NCBI GenBank assembly: GCA_964023275.1
Contig: OZ029916.1
Coordinates: 23,406,453 to 23,470,452, forward strand
DNA: 64,000 bases
Source: Norana najaformis
Taxonomy: Eukaryota > Annelida > Clitellata > Crassiclitellata > Hormogastridae
Reading direction: 5' to 3'
Part shown: positions 49,831-60,832 of the stretch, one piece after another
Numbering within the stretch: the stretch's first letter is position 1
Layout of the letters: every line of letters starts with the position of its first letter
Translations under genes and position numbers: made by a program
Notes under the pieces: generated by a model
Databases searched by the model: none
The model's input: the letters and a program-made list of their open reading frames with translations, nothing else
Told to the model about the DNA's origin: nothing

Positions 49831-50269
49831 ATATATATGGATTTCTCTTTTACCCATTTTGCATGATGCGGACGCAAGGGTGAAAGATCGCAAGAAACTA
49901 ATCAAACCCCAATCTAAACATTACTCCCCGGCTGCCACATCCAATGAATGGGTGGAATTGAGACAGTGGGTGGAGAAATGCTCATCAGTACTTTTCCAAG
50001 ATAATTATCTTTCTGCTGACGTCTAAGTGTTATTCATCGTCCCTTTGTTCGGTTATGTCCTACACATGATACGAATATCAAAACTTTATCAGTGACGAAA
50101 TGAAACAACAGACGATCCTTTCGTGGCCAACTACTTCTACAGGCATTGGCTTTCGATTTAACGTTCATACTCGGCGTCTCATTGTTCTTCGCTTCCTAAA
50201 ACGAAGAATCTCAGACAAAGACGACAATGAAAGGAGTTCCTCGTCAATAGCTCGTCGAACCAAGTATGC

Positions 50270-50680
50270 AGGGAATGAGGTATGGAAGGATGGAAAAGGG
50301 AGGTGAGAAGGTGGTAGATAGGGAGAGAGAGAAGGAACGAAGAATTAGGGACATAGGGAGGGAGGAAGGAAGGAAGGCAAGGGAAAGCTGGAGGGCGGTA
50401 TCAAATGAGAGAGAGAGGCAGGTAAGGATGGAAGGAGAGACGGTGGCTAGGATAGAGGTACGAGGAAGGGTGACGAATAGGCAGACAGGGAGGCAAGGAG
50501 ATAGATAGGGAGGGAGAGAACGACGTAAGGAAGGACGGGGAAGGGACGGGCGGAATATTATTTGGATCGACGGACGGACGGAATGACGGGCGGACTGATG
50601 AATAACGGACGGATGAATGAAAGAATGGCTGGATGGACGAATGAACCGTTGAACGATGCTGCAGGAATATCGATGGAAAT
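50270..50680. repeat. purine-rich GGA/GAA/GGAC tract
   Basis: Degenerate GGAAGGA and GACGGACGG words over 400 bp. No coding signal of its own. Confidence 0.75.
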
Positions 50681-51480
50681 ACGAAAGCGTCGTAAAGAAG
50701 ATTCCTATTGCTTACATTTTTTCTCATCGTTTTTCCTTTGTCTGCGTTTGTCTGTGACAATTTCGCCGTTTCTAACAGTCTGAATCTGCGTTTCATTTAA
50801 TTCATTCTGTAACGAAAACCAATTAGACAACATTTGATGTAATATTATTTGACAAGTCAGGCAATCTACTCTGATGACAGTTTAAGTGTGTAACGAAAGT
50901 ACTGTCCGTTCTTTGCAAACATTAATTTTAACAGCTGTCTTGGATTAAATAAATAATAAAACGACTCAATAGAAATTGACGTCATAGAAGTTATTGGATT
51001 TACAATCTGACAAAGAGGACAGATGCATTTTCCTTATATCGCCTCAGCCGCTGTCAGCTTTCGTTGGCGAACGGGAATTAGTATTCAAGTGGTGGGAAAC
51101 TGCGCCATTAGGTGTAAGCGAACAAATTGGCGCTCCATAAATAACCGAACGAGAATCGTCGCCAGAGAATACGTTCTTTCCATCAGATGCTGAGCTCGTT
51201 ATGTACTCGAGGCGGCGTTTGTCTCCATCGGACGTTTACCCATCGATTGTAGACGTAGAACAATTCATGTGTGCCATCTAATCATACGTATAACTTAAAC
51301 TGTTTTTTTATTCTTCGAGAACCGCCACTTATAACGGTCACCGATAATAGCCTGTGACAGTTTTGTGCCCTCTAAGTCGTCGCCTGCGATCGTAAAGCGA
51401 TTGGAAAAGCAGAAGTGAACGCAGTCGTAAAGTAATTTCGTCAATTGAAATAAATAAGCTATAAATTATCGAACGGAGAG
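50681..51480. other. intron 5, no feature seen
   Basis: Ordinary sequence without repeats or exon signals. Confidence 0.5.
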
Positions 51481-51482
51481 CG

Positions 51483-51618
51483 GAAGAAGAAGAAGAAAAA
51501 GTAGAAGAAGAAGAAGAAGAAGAAGAAGAAGAAGAAGAAGAAGAAGAAGAAGAAGAAGAAGAAGAAGAAGAAGAAGAAGAAGAAGAAGAAGAAGAAGACG
51601 AAGACGAAGACGAAGAAG
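51483..51618. repeat. (GAA)n triplet repeat, about 40 units
   Basis: From 51503 to 51597 it is uninterrupted GAA, with GAC variants at the 3' end and an impure start. It lies in intron 5 of the gene model. Confidence 0.97.
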
Positions 51619-52636
51619 TCAGTCAGGATATAATCAGTCACAGTCTGCTAGAAGTGGAAGTGATTATGAGATTGACAACAGTCAAAATATTGAAAATAGA
51701 CCAATTGTTATGCGACCTGCCATAGACAGCTGTAGTTGGCACTGAGACGTGGAGACAATACCTAGCGCCTTTGTGATAAGAGTTAAATCAACACGTTTGC
51801 TGTCTCGTTTCGTGGTATAGGTGAAGCACTTGTTTCGAATTATGTTACCTATACTCATAAGGTAGGCCCTATAGGTGGCCCAGGCTTTTAGCATGAAATG
51901 ATAACACAGGGCCTTTTAAGAGCCCCTCGAAGACGCTCCTTCCTGCGGTGTGCTATTAGATCTCAAAATCAATGACAAGCGTGTCGGAAGTTCGAATGAT
52001 GCTTGCACAGTTGGAGTAGGTCGTCGCTGGGCAGACCCTTCGAAACCAGACAACATTTCACTCACTGGCAGCAAATTCGGAGACTCCATGCTGAGGGCTG
52101 AGTATGTCCAGGAGAGGCTTGCAGCATGCACTCGGTTACGCACATCGACTTGTATTTTACTCAGTTAGACAGCTGGCCGCGTCGCGTTCAATAACAATAA
52201 CAGGTAGTAACAGGAAAACGATGCTGAAGGGAATAACAACAACAGCAAGAATAACAGCTACAGTAACAGCTGCAATGACATCATTACTATCAAATACAAT
52301 AAAATTAACAATAAAATTGTTCAGCCATTTATTGACTTCTCAACATCAACAGCAAACTTAGACCCATCTTACAAACAAGAATACAAAGTAAACCGTAGCA
52401 AAAAAAATTAAAATTAACAATAGAATGAACCTAACAATATCAAAAACCAGCAGAAAACTTGCAGGTGGCCTGGATATATAAAAATCCAGCTATTAGTTAA
52501 CGGACGGACATAAGATGTTAACATTACTCAGAAAAGCCATGTGTGCATGTAAACATTGCCCGACGAACAGACAGACAGACAGACGGATGGACCGTTTGAA
52601 GCCGCCTGAACAGCTTGCACAGAAAACAGTAAAGCC
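51619..52636. other. intron 5 continued, no gene
   Basis: ACA/ATA-rich sequence at 52190-52450; a short (ACAG)n at 52567-52583. No supported exon. Confidence 0.5.
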
Positions 52637-52870
52637 AACGAGCGTAATCGTAATAGTAATCCCGAGATTTCTACAGGGCCCAACGAAAACCACGTCACGG
52701 GACCAGTTTATTCACAGGCGCTCAGTCAAAACGAAATCGATAGGCAAAAGTGTTCGGTTCCAGGTTAAGATCCAAGAGTCACCCAGAGAGACAGCTACGG
52801 TGAGTGATGTTTGGGATTGGAGCGGAAAGAGGGTTAAGATGAAGAAGGGGAGTTGTCTGGGGTTAATGGC
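52637..52870 (-). repeat. LINE 3' end, minus strand
   Basis: Degraded tail GTAATCGTAATAGTAAT at about 52645, then GAGATTTCTACAGGGCCCAA and the rest of the family 3' UTR in reverse, with the end of the coding part near 52840. Confidence 0.8.
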
Positions 52871-53310
52871 CGCACCATCCATCCAGTTGCTGCGAAACTT
52901 CATCAGTCGATCAGTCAGTTAGCCTGTCAAGCAATTTCCATCTGCCAGAACCTAAACAACCATAAACTACTGAGAAATCAAGAAAGAACAAAACAAATAA
53001 AAAATTAAACTAATCGGATATGTAGTTCGTTCTAGATCGTTATAATTATATCTATGCAGGCCAAGAAATCACAAGATTTAAACATAGGAAACAACAGCAA
53101 AGCCCATCCACCTCCGTGACAATACTAATCAATTATTGATACAGGCATACAAGGTAGTCTGTTATTCATCCAGGGGCAGGTTGTTCTTACCTGAGAGGCG
53201 TACACTCTTTTCTAACAAGAATGCGTACTAAAGAACGGCTGCCAGATGTTGCGAATAATTATCTGTCGGCTAATTAGACAGCGACAATTAACTGTTGTGT
53301 TTTGATTCAG

Positions 53311-53407
53311 GAGAAACTACGGCGTTGGCCTGAAGCGCATCTGGACGACGCCACCAGTGACAACAGACGGAACGAAGTCTAAGACCCACAACATCCAAGC
53401 AGACAAG
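53311..53407 (+). CDS. exon 6, basic linker
   Basis: Strong acceptor TTGTGTTTTGATTCAG, donor AAG|GTACGA. The first base completes the Arg codon left by exon 5, and the frame then reads [20 protein letters not shown] ... HNIQADK, ending in phase 0. No domain. It lies between the two fingers; CIZ1 of vertebrates has further fingers in this part, which are not seen here. A (GA)n(TA)n array begins 8 bp after the donor. Confidence 0.82.
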
Positions 53408-53415
53408 GTACGAAA

Positions 53416-54665
<1,250 letters not shown>

Positions 54666-54668
54666 TTC

Positions 54669-54670
<2 letters not shown>

Positions 54671-54728
<58 letters not shown>
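54671..54728. repeat. (CT)n microsatellite
   Basis: Pure CT run of about 58 bp at the edge of the repeat block that follows. Confidence 0.97.
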
Positions 54729-54729
<1 letters not shown>

Positions 54730-54730
<1 letters not shown>

Positions 54731-55330
54731 ATATATGTGTGTGTGCGTGTGTAGGTGTGTGTGTAAAAATCTGAGACGCGTGTAGCCATGTCATCTGGTC
54801 CTGCAAAATTAAGCTTTACTTAATCGGGCCTACTCGAAGTGTGCATAATTCTCCTGTGCCTGACTTACATAATTCTCCTGTGCCTGACTTACATAATTCT
54901 CCTGTGCCTGACTTACATAATTCCCCTGTGCCTGACTTACATAATTCTCCTGTGCCTGACTTACATAATTCTCCTGTGCCTGACTTACATAATTCTCCTG
55001 TGCCTGACTTACAAAATTCTCCTGTGCCTGACTTACATAATTCTCCTGTGCCTGACTTACATAATTCTCCTGTGCCTGCAAAATTAAGCTTTACTTAATC
55101 GGGCCTACTCGAAGTGTGCATAATTCTCCTGTGCCTGACTTACATAATTCCCCTGTGCCTGACTTATATTGCGATAGTGCGCCATAAAAGTGGGTAGGTA
55201 GGTAAGTAAGTAAGTAAATCTCTCTCCCCATATGTGTGTGTGTGCGTGTGTGTGCGTGTGCGTGTGTGTATGCAAAAGGCTGAGACGGGTGTAGCCATGT
55301 CATTTGGTCCATTTAATGCAGTTAGACGGG
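54730..55330. repeat. two-level tandem repeat: 24-bp units nested in a longer duplication
   Basis: The 24-bp unit ATAATTCTCCTGTGCCTGAC plus TTAC repeats about ten times at 54844-55076, with single-base variants. The flank TGCAAAATTAAGCTTTACTT ... TCGAAGTGTGC occurs before it (54803) and again after it (55077), followed by two more 24-bp units. A (GT)n block followed by CTGAGACGNGTGTAGCCATG occurs at 54735-54800 and again at 55226-55312. Because 24 is a multiple of three, both strands carry long open frames (HNSPVPDL on +, QAQENYVS on minus). Confidence 0.92.
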
Positions 55331-56735
55331 ACGGTTGCTCGACTGCTCGGTGGTCCATTTAATGCAAATTAATTTCTTTCCCTTTGGCTAGGGAGACGGA
55401 TAGGGATTGGGACTACAAAGGGAGAGGCAGGGGAGGGGTAATTGGACAAGGGAGATTATTTAAGGGAACGGGGAAATGAATGAGAGGGGAAGGTGAAGGG
55501 AGAGGAAGAAACGGGGAGCAACAGCAGATTTTGCCTAGATGGAAATCTTTCCCGAACTAGCGCGCGTGTGCCCTGCGCGGAATAGGCTGAATACGTTAGT
55601 AATGTAACTAATGTAACTACGTGCATTCATTATGTTTCTGGTGATAAGAAGGTGAAGAGTGTCGAAGTAATAGCACAGTGATGAAAAGTTAAACTATGCA
55701 GAGCTGAACGCTGCCTCTGGGAGCGACCTTTTGCGCCAGCCTTTAGGGTCTGTTGAAATATAGCCCTGGTCTAAGGTCAAGTGCAGTCTTGGCTTTTCTC
55801 TTCGGCCATAAATCAGGCGTGAAAGCTTTTCTTGAGCAGAACCACATTGACCGTGTACGATATCATGGAAGCCAAAATAACACTGACCATAGATTACTCG
55901 GGATACTTGAGGCGTGCACCCTCTGCAAAGCGCTACTTCAAGGTGTCACTTCAAAGGAAACGCCTTCCTTTGTTTTTCCTTTGTGTCGCTAAGCAATACA
56001 GCAACGATTCAAGGCAGGCTAAGCATTAGCGTGCAAGGAATGACCGTCGTCGTGTTTGCACTTCAGCCAAAATGTCTTTCAACCTCTGACCACCGTTCTG
56101 AAGACTTTTCCCTCAAGAAAGTTGGATGATTCTGTATTCATTGTAGCAGTAAAGAACCTTTTTGTTCATTCAGCCTATGACTGAAGTGAAACAATGAAAG
56201 CAAAAAGTGTAGTCGAAGATGAAGAGCAAAACACAGCCAGTATGTATAAACCCAGCCAAATATGGAAGCAAAAAGCATAGGAACTCGATTAAGTCCTAAA
56301 CGATTGATGAAGAAGAACGGCCAGACAGGGAACAGTGGCGCACAATAATGAAGTATCGGAGACGGATGTGGTAAATAGACGTTTACAGAAACCCAGGTCA
56401 ATCAGACTTACGGGTAACAAAGGCTAAATGATAAATCAAATAGTCTAGAGTCAAGGAGACAGAGACACCAATAGACAGAGCAGAGGACGGTGGCCATTAT
56501 GAGAAACTCCGAGCGGATGGCATGACGCCGCTTCTTCGATCCTCCGTTGCAGGTCACAACTTCCTCATTTCGATTGTCCTACTTTGATTCATTCATTCAT
56601 CGTACATGCTTAGGTATGACTAACTTTATTATGCGCCGCTTCTCATCGCTCGTTTTTTCACAACGACGTCTGTATCTTCCTCGAACGACTTACTCTACGT
56701 AGCCTACTTGGTACGATCTGATCCTATGTATGAAG
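55331..56735. other. intron 6 continued, no gene
   Basis: Purine-rich GGGAGA sequence at 55390-55520. Overlapping + frames at 55753-56129 are open in three registers with no domain. No exon signals. Confidence 0.45.
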
Positions 56736-56785
56736 GCATGTATGTATAATGTATGTATGTATGTATGTATGTATGTATGTATATA
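56736..56785. repeat. (TATG)n microsatellite
   Basis: Lies 30-80 bp upstream of exon 7, where the pyrimidine tract and branch point would be expected. Confidence 0.9.
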
Positions 56786-56817
56786 TTTATGCATGTATGC
56801 ATGCATTACACGTGCAG

Positions 56818-56992
56818 GTGCAAATGAATGGGACGCAAAAGCCAGCCAAAGAGAAGCCTGGCAACTGCCTTCCAAATAAGGCAAAGTTCCTGCTCGAGTG
56901 TACGCTACATCGGCAGAACGAAGACGACGCCCACCCGATCTGGTTAACATCCGACAGAAACGCTGACAAAACAAACGCCAATCTACCGAAAG
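56818..56992 (+). CDS. exon 7, spacer before the matrin finger
   Basis: Acceptor ACACGTGCAG. It enters in phase 0 and reads VQMNGTQKPAKEKPGNCLPN ... DKTNANLPK, leaving one base. The donor AAAG|GTGGGC at 56993 is weak. A second donor, AAAG|GTACTA at 57053, is in the same phase and adds 20 residues ending VCKVRCLK, so alternative 5' splice sites are possible. The acceptor is preceded by TATG repeat instead of a normal pyrimidine tract. No domain is seen. Confidence 0.75.
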
Positions 56993-57069
56993 GTGGGCAA
57001 TTCTCAAAGTTAACTAGAAGTCCACCTGTGTGCAAAGTTAGGTGTTTGAAAGGTACTATAATATGGATA

Positions 57070-57165
57070 TGTCTACATACATACATACATACACACATAC
57101 ACACATACATATACAGATACATACATGCATATATACATACATATATACATACATACAAAGCGTTT
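57070..57165. repeat. (ACAT)n/(ATAC)n microsatellite
   Basis: Tetranucleotide repeat starting about 20 bp after the second possible donor of exon 7. Confidence 0.9.
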
Positions 57166-57452
57166 TCAGCGTGAAGGAAGGTATACAAACTACCTATCAT
57201 GAAGTAGTTTATGTTATATAGTAGCATAGCTTAATGTAATATAAATGAAACATTTATATATATATATATATCATGTAAGGGCGAAGTTGATTTGAAGTTA
57301 CCGCTGAACGTCCATGCATCCTTAATGGAGAATAATTGGTGCGGGAAACTGAAGATAAATTGCATAACGGCTACGCTTTCGCTGGCATAAAGCGTGACCC
57401 ATTCAAAAGTTACATTTTCAATGAAGTTTCTGCTTCATTTGCTATGACTTAG

Positions 57453-57574
57453 GCCAGGAATGCATCGTATCTGTCTCTGGATTTCTGTGTAAACTTTGTA
57501 ACAAGTTCTACAACGACGAAACGACCGCCAAAATAACGCACTGCAGTTCAAAACGACACATTTGCAAATATCGA
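57453..57574 (+). CDS. exon 8, matrin-type C2H2 zinc finger
   Basis: Acceptor GCTATGACTTAG, donor CGA|GTGAGTCA. The first two bases complete a Gly codon from exon 7. The finger runs GFLCKLCNKFYNDETTAKIT then HCSSKRH: C602-x2-C605-x13-H619-x5-H625. The core C-K-L-C-N-K-F-Y and H-C-S-S are the diagnostic spelling of the matrin-type finger found near the C terminus of CIZ1, matrin-3 and ZNF638. Such fingers bind RNA or DNA and are linked to nuclear-matrix association. Nothing in it is broken. Confidence 0.93.
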
Positions 57575-58290
57575 GTGAGTCATCAGAACTGCTCTTCTTC
57601 TTCTAGCCGCCTAACACTCGGATGTTATTGTTATCTGACGCTTTAGATAAAGTGACTTTTAATATCATTTAGAAAGGGTTTCTTGAAGAAGAAATGATCT
57701 CTCAGAAATTACAAGTTTTTTGGGGGGTAAAATGCTATTTATAGAAATCGGACCTCATCGCTGAGACCACCCGGAAAGGTGCATATGAAAACAACATCAA
57801 CGTTACAGCCAATCACCAAAATGGGATAGCAAGCGGCCACCAACCTTGTCCGATTGACATGGCATATATGGCTGCAGTCAAAGTGGGCTTGGGCGGTCGA
57901 TTCAAAGCCAAAATTCTCAAGAGTACTTATAACAGAACATTGGTGTATGTTCCAATCTCGATTAACCTAATTCACTTGGAACACAACGGAAATGAATTAC
58001 ATGCTGCTAGCAGGAAGCGTCCAGCAGCATGGCAATATAACATTGCATTGCAAGGATACTCGTATAGTGAAGTTTCGGTGCTTGTTTACCTACTCTTTGC
58101 TCTCTTTCTGTCTGTAAGTCGTCGTCGTTTTGTTTAGTAGCTACATCGCTTATATGTCTGCTTGTAGGTCCAATGTTACATAATTTCTCTTTATTACGTT
58201 GCTGCCTCTGTCATATGAGCTTTTGGTCCTCTAGAAAGAACTGAAATATGAAGCTTATACATATCATTTAATGTTTACATTGCTCTGTAG

Positions 58291-58359
58291 GAGATGCTGA
58301 AAATGATGGAGACATTCCGGAAGACTTCAGCTGCCGAAAACACCAACTGCAGATGCTAA
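58291..58359 (+). CDS. exon 9, C-terminal tail and stop
   Basis: Strong acceptor TTTACATTGCTCTGTAG. Phase 0 from exon 8 gives EMLKMMETFRKTSAAENTNC then RC and TAA at 58357-58359. The start EMLKMMETF continues the helix that usually follows a matrin finger, which supports the join. I did not identify the polyadenylation site with certainty; AATAAA occurs at about 59004. Confidence 0.85.
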   Translation, partial: EMLKMMETFRKTSAAENTNCRC

Positions 58360-58689
58360 CTTCGGCTCACCCTATTGACTCACACTTTCTCTAGCGATAG
58401 ACGTATTTCTTTGCTAAATGAAAATTCCACAGTTTACGTCAACCGTTGACTCTTAAGGAGTTATTTTGAAACAGAAAGTTGCTTTTTCTTTCACAACGCG
58501 CCACATTATTTCGTTACTTAACTACTGCGGACTGACTGTTGCTTCATTGTACAGAAAAAGTTTGCTTTTCCTTTATAAAACAACGTCCTTCTCAAAAGAA
58601 AAGATACAAATGTGAATTTCATTGTGTGATGTTATTTATATGCAGTTTTTCAACCGAGACGACTCACGTTATTTCACTAATTCTCCGTT

Positions 58690-59010
58690 TTTCCATCCCC
58701 TCCTGTCGTCCACTCAGCATCATATGGTCTGATTAAGCTCCTCTATTATGCCTCAGGCTTTTCATTCAAAACTAGATCCCCTCTTCAAGAAATCTTAACC
58801 CGGTTCAACCAATCCGCCGGCTTCCAATTTTTCACAACCTAACACAACCCAAGAAATCAACCTCTCTTTTCTCTGGCAGTCGGATCTTGTTCTTCGTACC
58901 GCAGGCTATTTCTGGACAATCTTTGACTTTTTGACTAAATGCAGTGCTCATGAATAATCTGGTAGCCGTTGCTAATCTTTTAAGTAGCGCAAGACTCAAC
59001 CAAAATAAAT
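58690..59010 (+). repeat. very decayed LINE 3' end
   Basis: Traces of the CR1/L2-like C terminus (a phrase like AFHSKLDPLFKKS) and of the family 3' UTR (CATGAATAATCTGGTAGCCG, then GTTGCTAATCTTTTAAGTAG). No tail remains. Confidence 0.5.
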
Positions 59011-60223
59011 ATAGATTAGGATCGATAAACCTTCATTAGATACTATTAGACTTGACTTGACCAGACTAATATCTTACTTTACCGAACCAAATATAAACAA
59101 GTTTTCTTAACCCAGATAGTTGTCTGAAAGTTAAAAAGCATATCCAAAATGCCAGTTTCAAGACAGAGCTGAATCGGTGTCATATGTTGACGCCTGACCT
59201 TATTTTAGCTGTTATTACCCTAATTGCGATTTCATTACAGGCGTAATCCTTCGTTTTAATCAGACATTTACAGAGCACCTTTTGAGATCTTAATATGAAG
59301 TTGTAGGTGGTGAGCCAAAGCGATTAAAGTTGAGTGCATAATAATTTGTAATCGGTTAACTCCATCGAATATTTATGCAACATAGATATCATGCTATTTT
59401 AAAATGTGCATGTGTTTCTAAAACCGAAAGATAATTCTATTCCTTTGTGGCGCTTTCGAAGATGTCAAACGCAGCTGACAGTGGTTTATGTTGGTCTAAA
59501 GTGCATGCATTTGAAGATTTATTCTGCCCTTTAAAAAACTTGCTAAAAGCAGCGGTTATTTAAAAGTGGTTACTGTGAAAGTCTAATTCAGCAATGTATT
59601 AAAAAACCTTAACATTCAAGTAATCAGAGGTCACGACAGTCAAAGTAGTAGCATTTAAAACCTAGAACACAAATAATAGAGGTCCAGTATTATACTTAAA
59701 GCTGCGTTCTATACATGTATACCGTATAAAACTTTTTACACATAGAGTTTATACAGTATAATAAAAACCGAAAAAATTCTTAAATTAATCTATTCAATCT
59801 AACCGCCTAGGCTGATTACTATAGTGAGGCTCGTTTATGGCAAATTAAACACTTTAAAATCAATTATTTAAAACTCTAGAATTGCTTCTGTTTAAAGCAA
59901 AGAAACTTAAAAATGCTATTGAAACTGAAACAACAGCCAAACCGATATCGATTCATAATTTATATGCTCTATGTAAACTGATAGCAGGTAGCCTATTAGA
60001 GCGTCGGTACAGGTGGCCAGAAGCCCCCACTCCAAAAGAGGTGACAGAGGTGCTTTTGTCGCCGCTCACGTTTGACCGTACAGGTAAAATTTACGGTGAC
60101 TAATTTAAAGCTTGGCAGGTCTGCTTTGAAGGAAAGGGAAAGGTAAATCATCCACCCAAGCTTTAGAAGAAATATTTTCATTAGAAAACCACAAAACCAC
60201 GAAACCACGAAATGCATTAAAGA
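59011..60223. other. no confident gene between host gene and transposon
   Basis: A 73-codon + frame at 59882-60103 (including AIETETTAKPISIHNLYALC) is non-repetitive but starts with TTG and has no known domain. It lies outside the transposon ends. Confidence 0.4.
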
Positions 60224-60350
60224 CACTGGCCAACAGAAAAAATTTTTTTTCTTGTTGCCTTCGGTTTTAGACCTGTTCTTGGGGTAATTTTGGGCGCTGA
60301 TTCAGAAAATGTCATTGGATTGAGTGCATCAGGTCTAGTTTCTGAGATAT
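60224..60350 (+). repeat. left terminal inverted repeat
   Basis: Pairs with 62736-62852. Matching blocks, left then right (reverse-complemented): CACTGGCCAACA in both; CTTGTTGCCT with TTTGTTGCCT; GACCTGTTCTTGGGGTAATT with GAACTGTTTCTGGGTATATT; GCTGATTCAGAAAA with GCTGATTCCAGAAAA; CAGGTCTAGTTTCTGAGATA with CAGGTCTAGTTTTCGAGATA. Confidence 0.85.
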
Positions 60351-60664
60351 CGTCGATTTTGTAAAGAAAACCCAGTCCACTCTTTAAACGATGTCTTTGG
60401 CAAAACTAAAATGTCATAATAAGCTTTATTTATGGCTAATTATAATTCTTGCTGATTCATATAATGCCTACATCCTTATAATGTAAAATCAGCATATCTT
60501 GCCGCGTGCTGAGATATTGCTGATTCAACGAAATAACTATTCCGTAGCCTACAGCTTACTCCGCACTAAATTCATGGCCTCATTTAGAATTTATTTGTGC
60601 TTATACAGCGTTTCATGGTTTCGAACTATGTAAATAGATTATGCTGAAGTCAGCATTTATAGCC

Positions 60665-60672
60665 TATATAAA
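60665..60672 (+). promoter_or_regulatory. candidate TATA box of the transposon ORF
   Basis: TATATAAA about 160 bp upstream of the start codon. A pyrimidine-AG (CTATTTTTTAG) at about 60781-60791 could be the acceptor of a small 5' UTR intron. Confidence 0.45.
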
Positions 60673-60832
60673 CCGCCTCCTGAAAGCTAGCTAGAGCAGC
60701 CGCAGTCGTCTTAGGGCGTATTAAGAGTTGGTCGCAAGAACAATCTGTGAATGTGAGCATTAAATAACTACATGTTCTTACTATTTTTTAGGTTAGTCAT
60801 TTAATTCCTCAGATGCGAACATCCTTAAGGTT

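Noticed and set aside
49543..49905. IHPSIHPS and MDGWMDGW proteins
   Set aside because: Artefacts of the (GGAT)n microsatellite.
54830..55098. Repetitive protein with an 8-residue unit
   Set aside because: The 24-bp period keeps all frames open on both strands; no start context, splice sites or flanking coding sequence.
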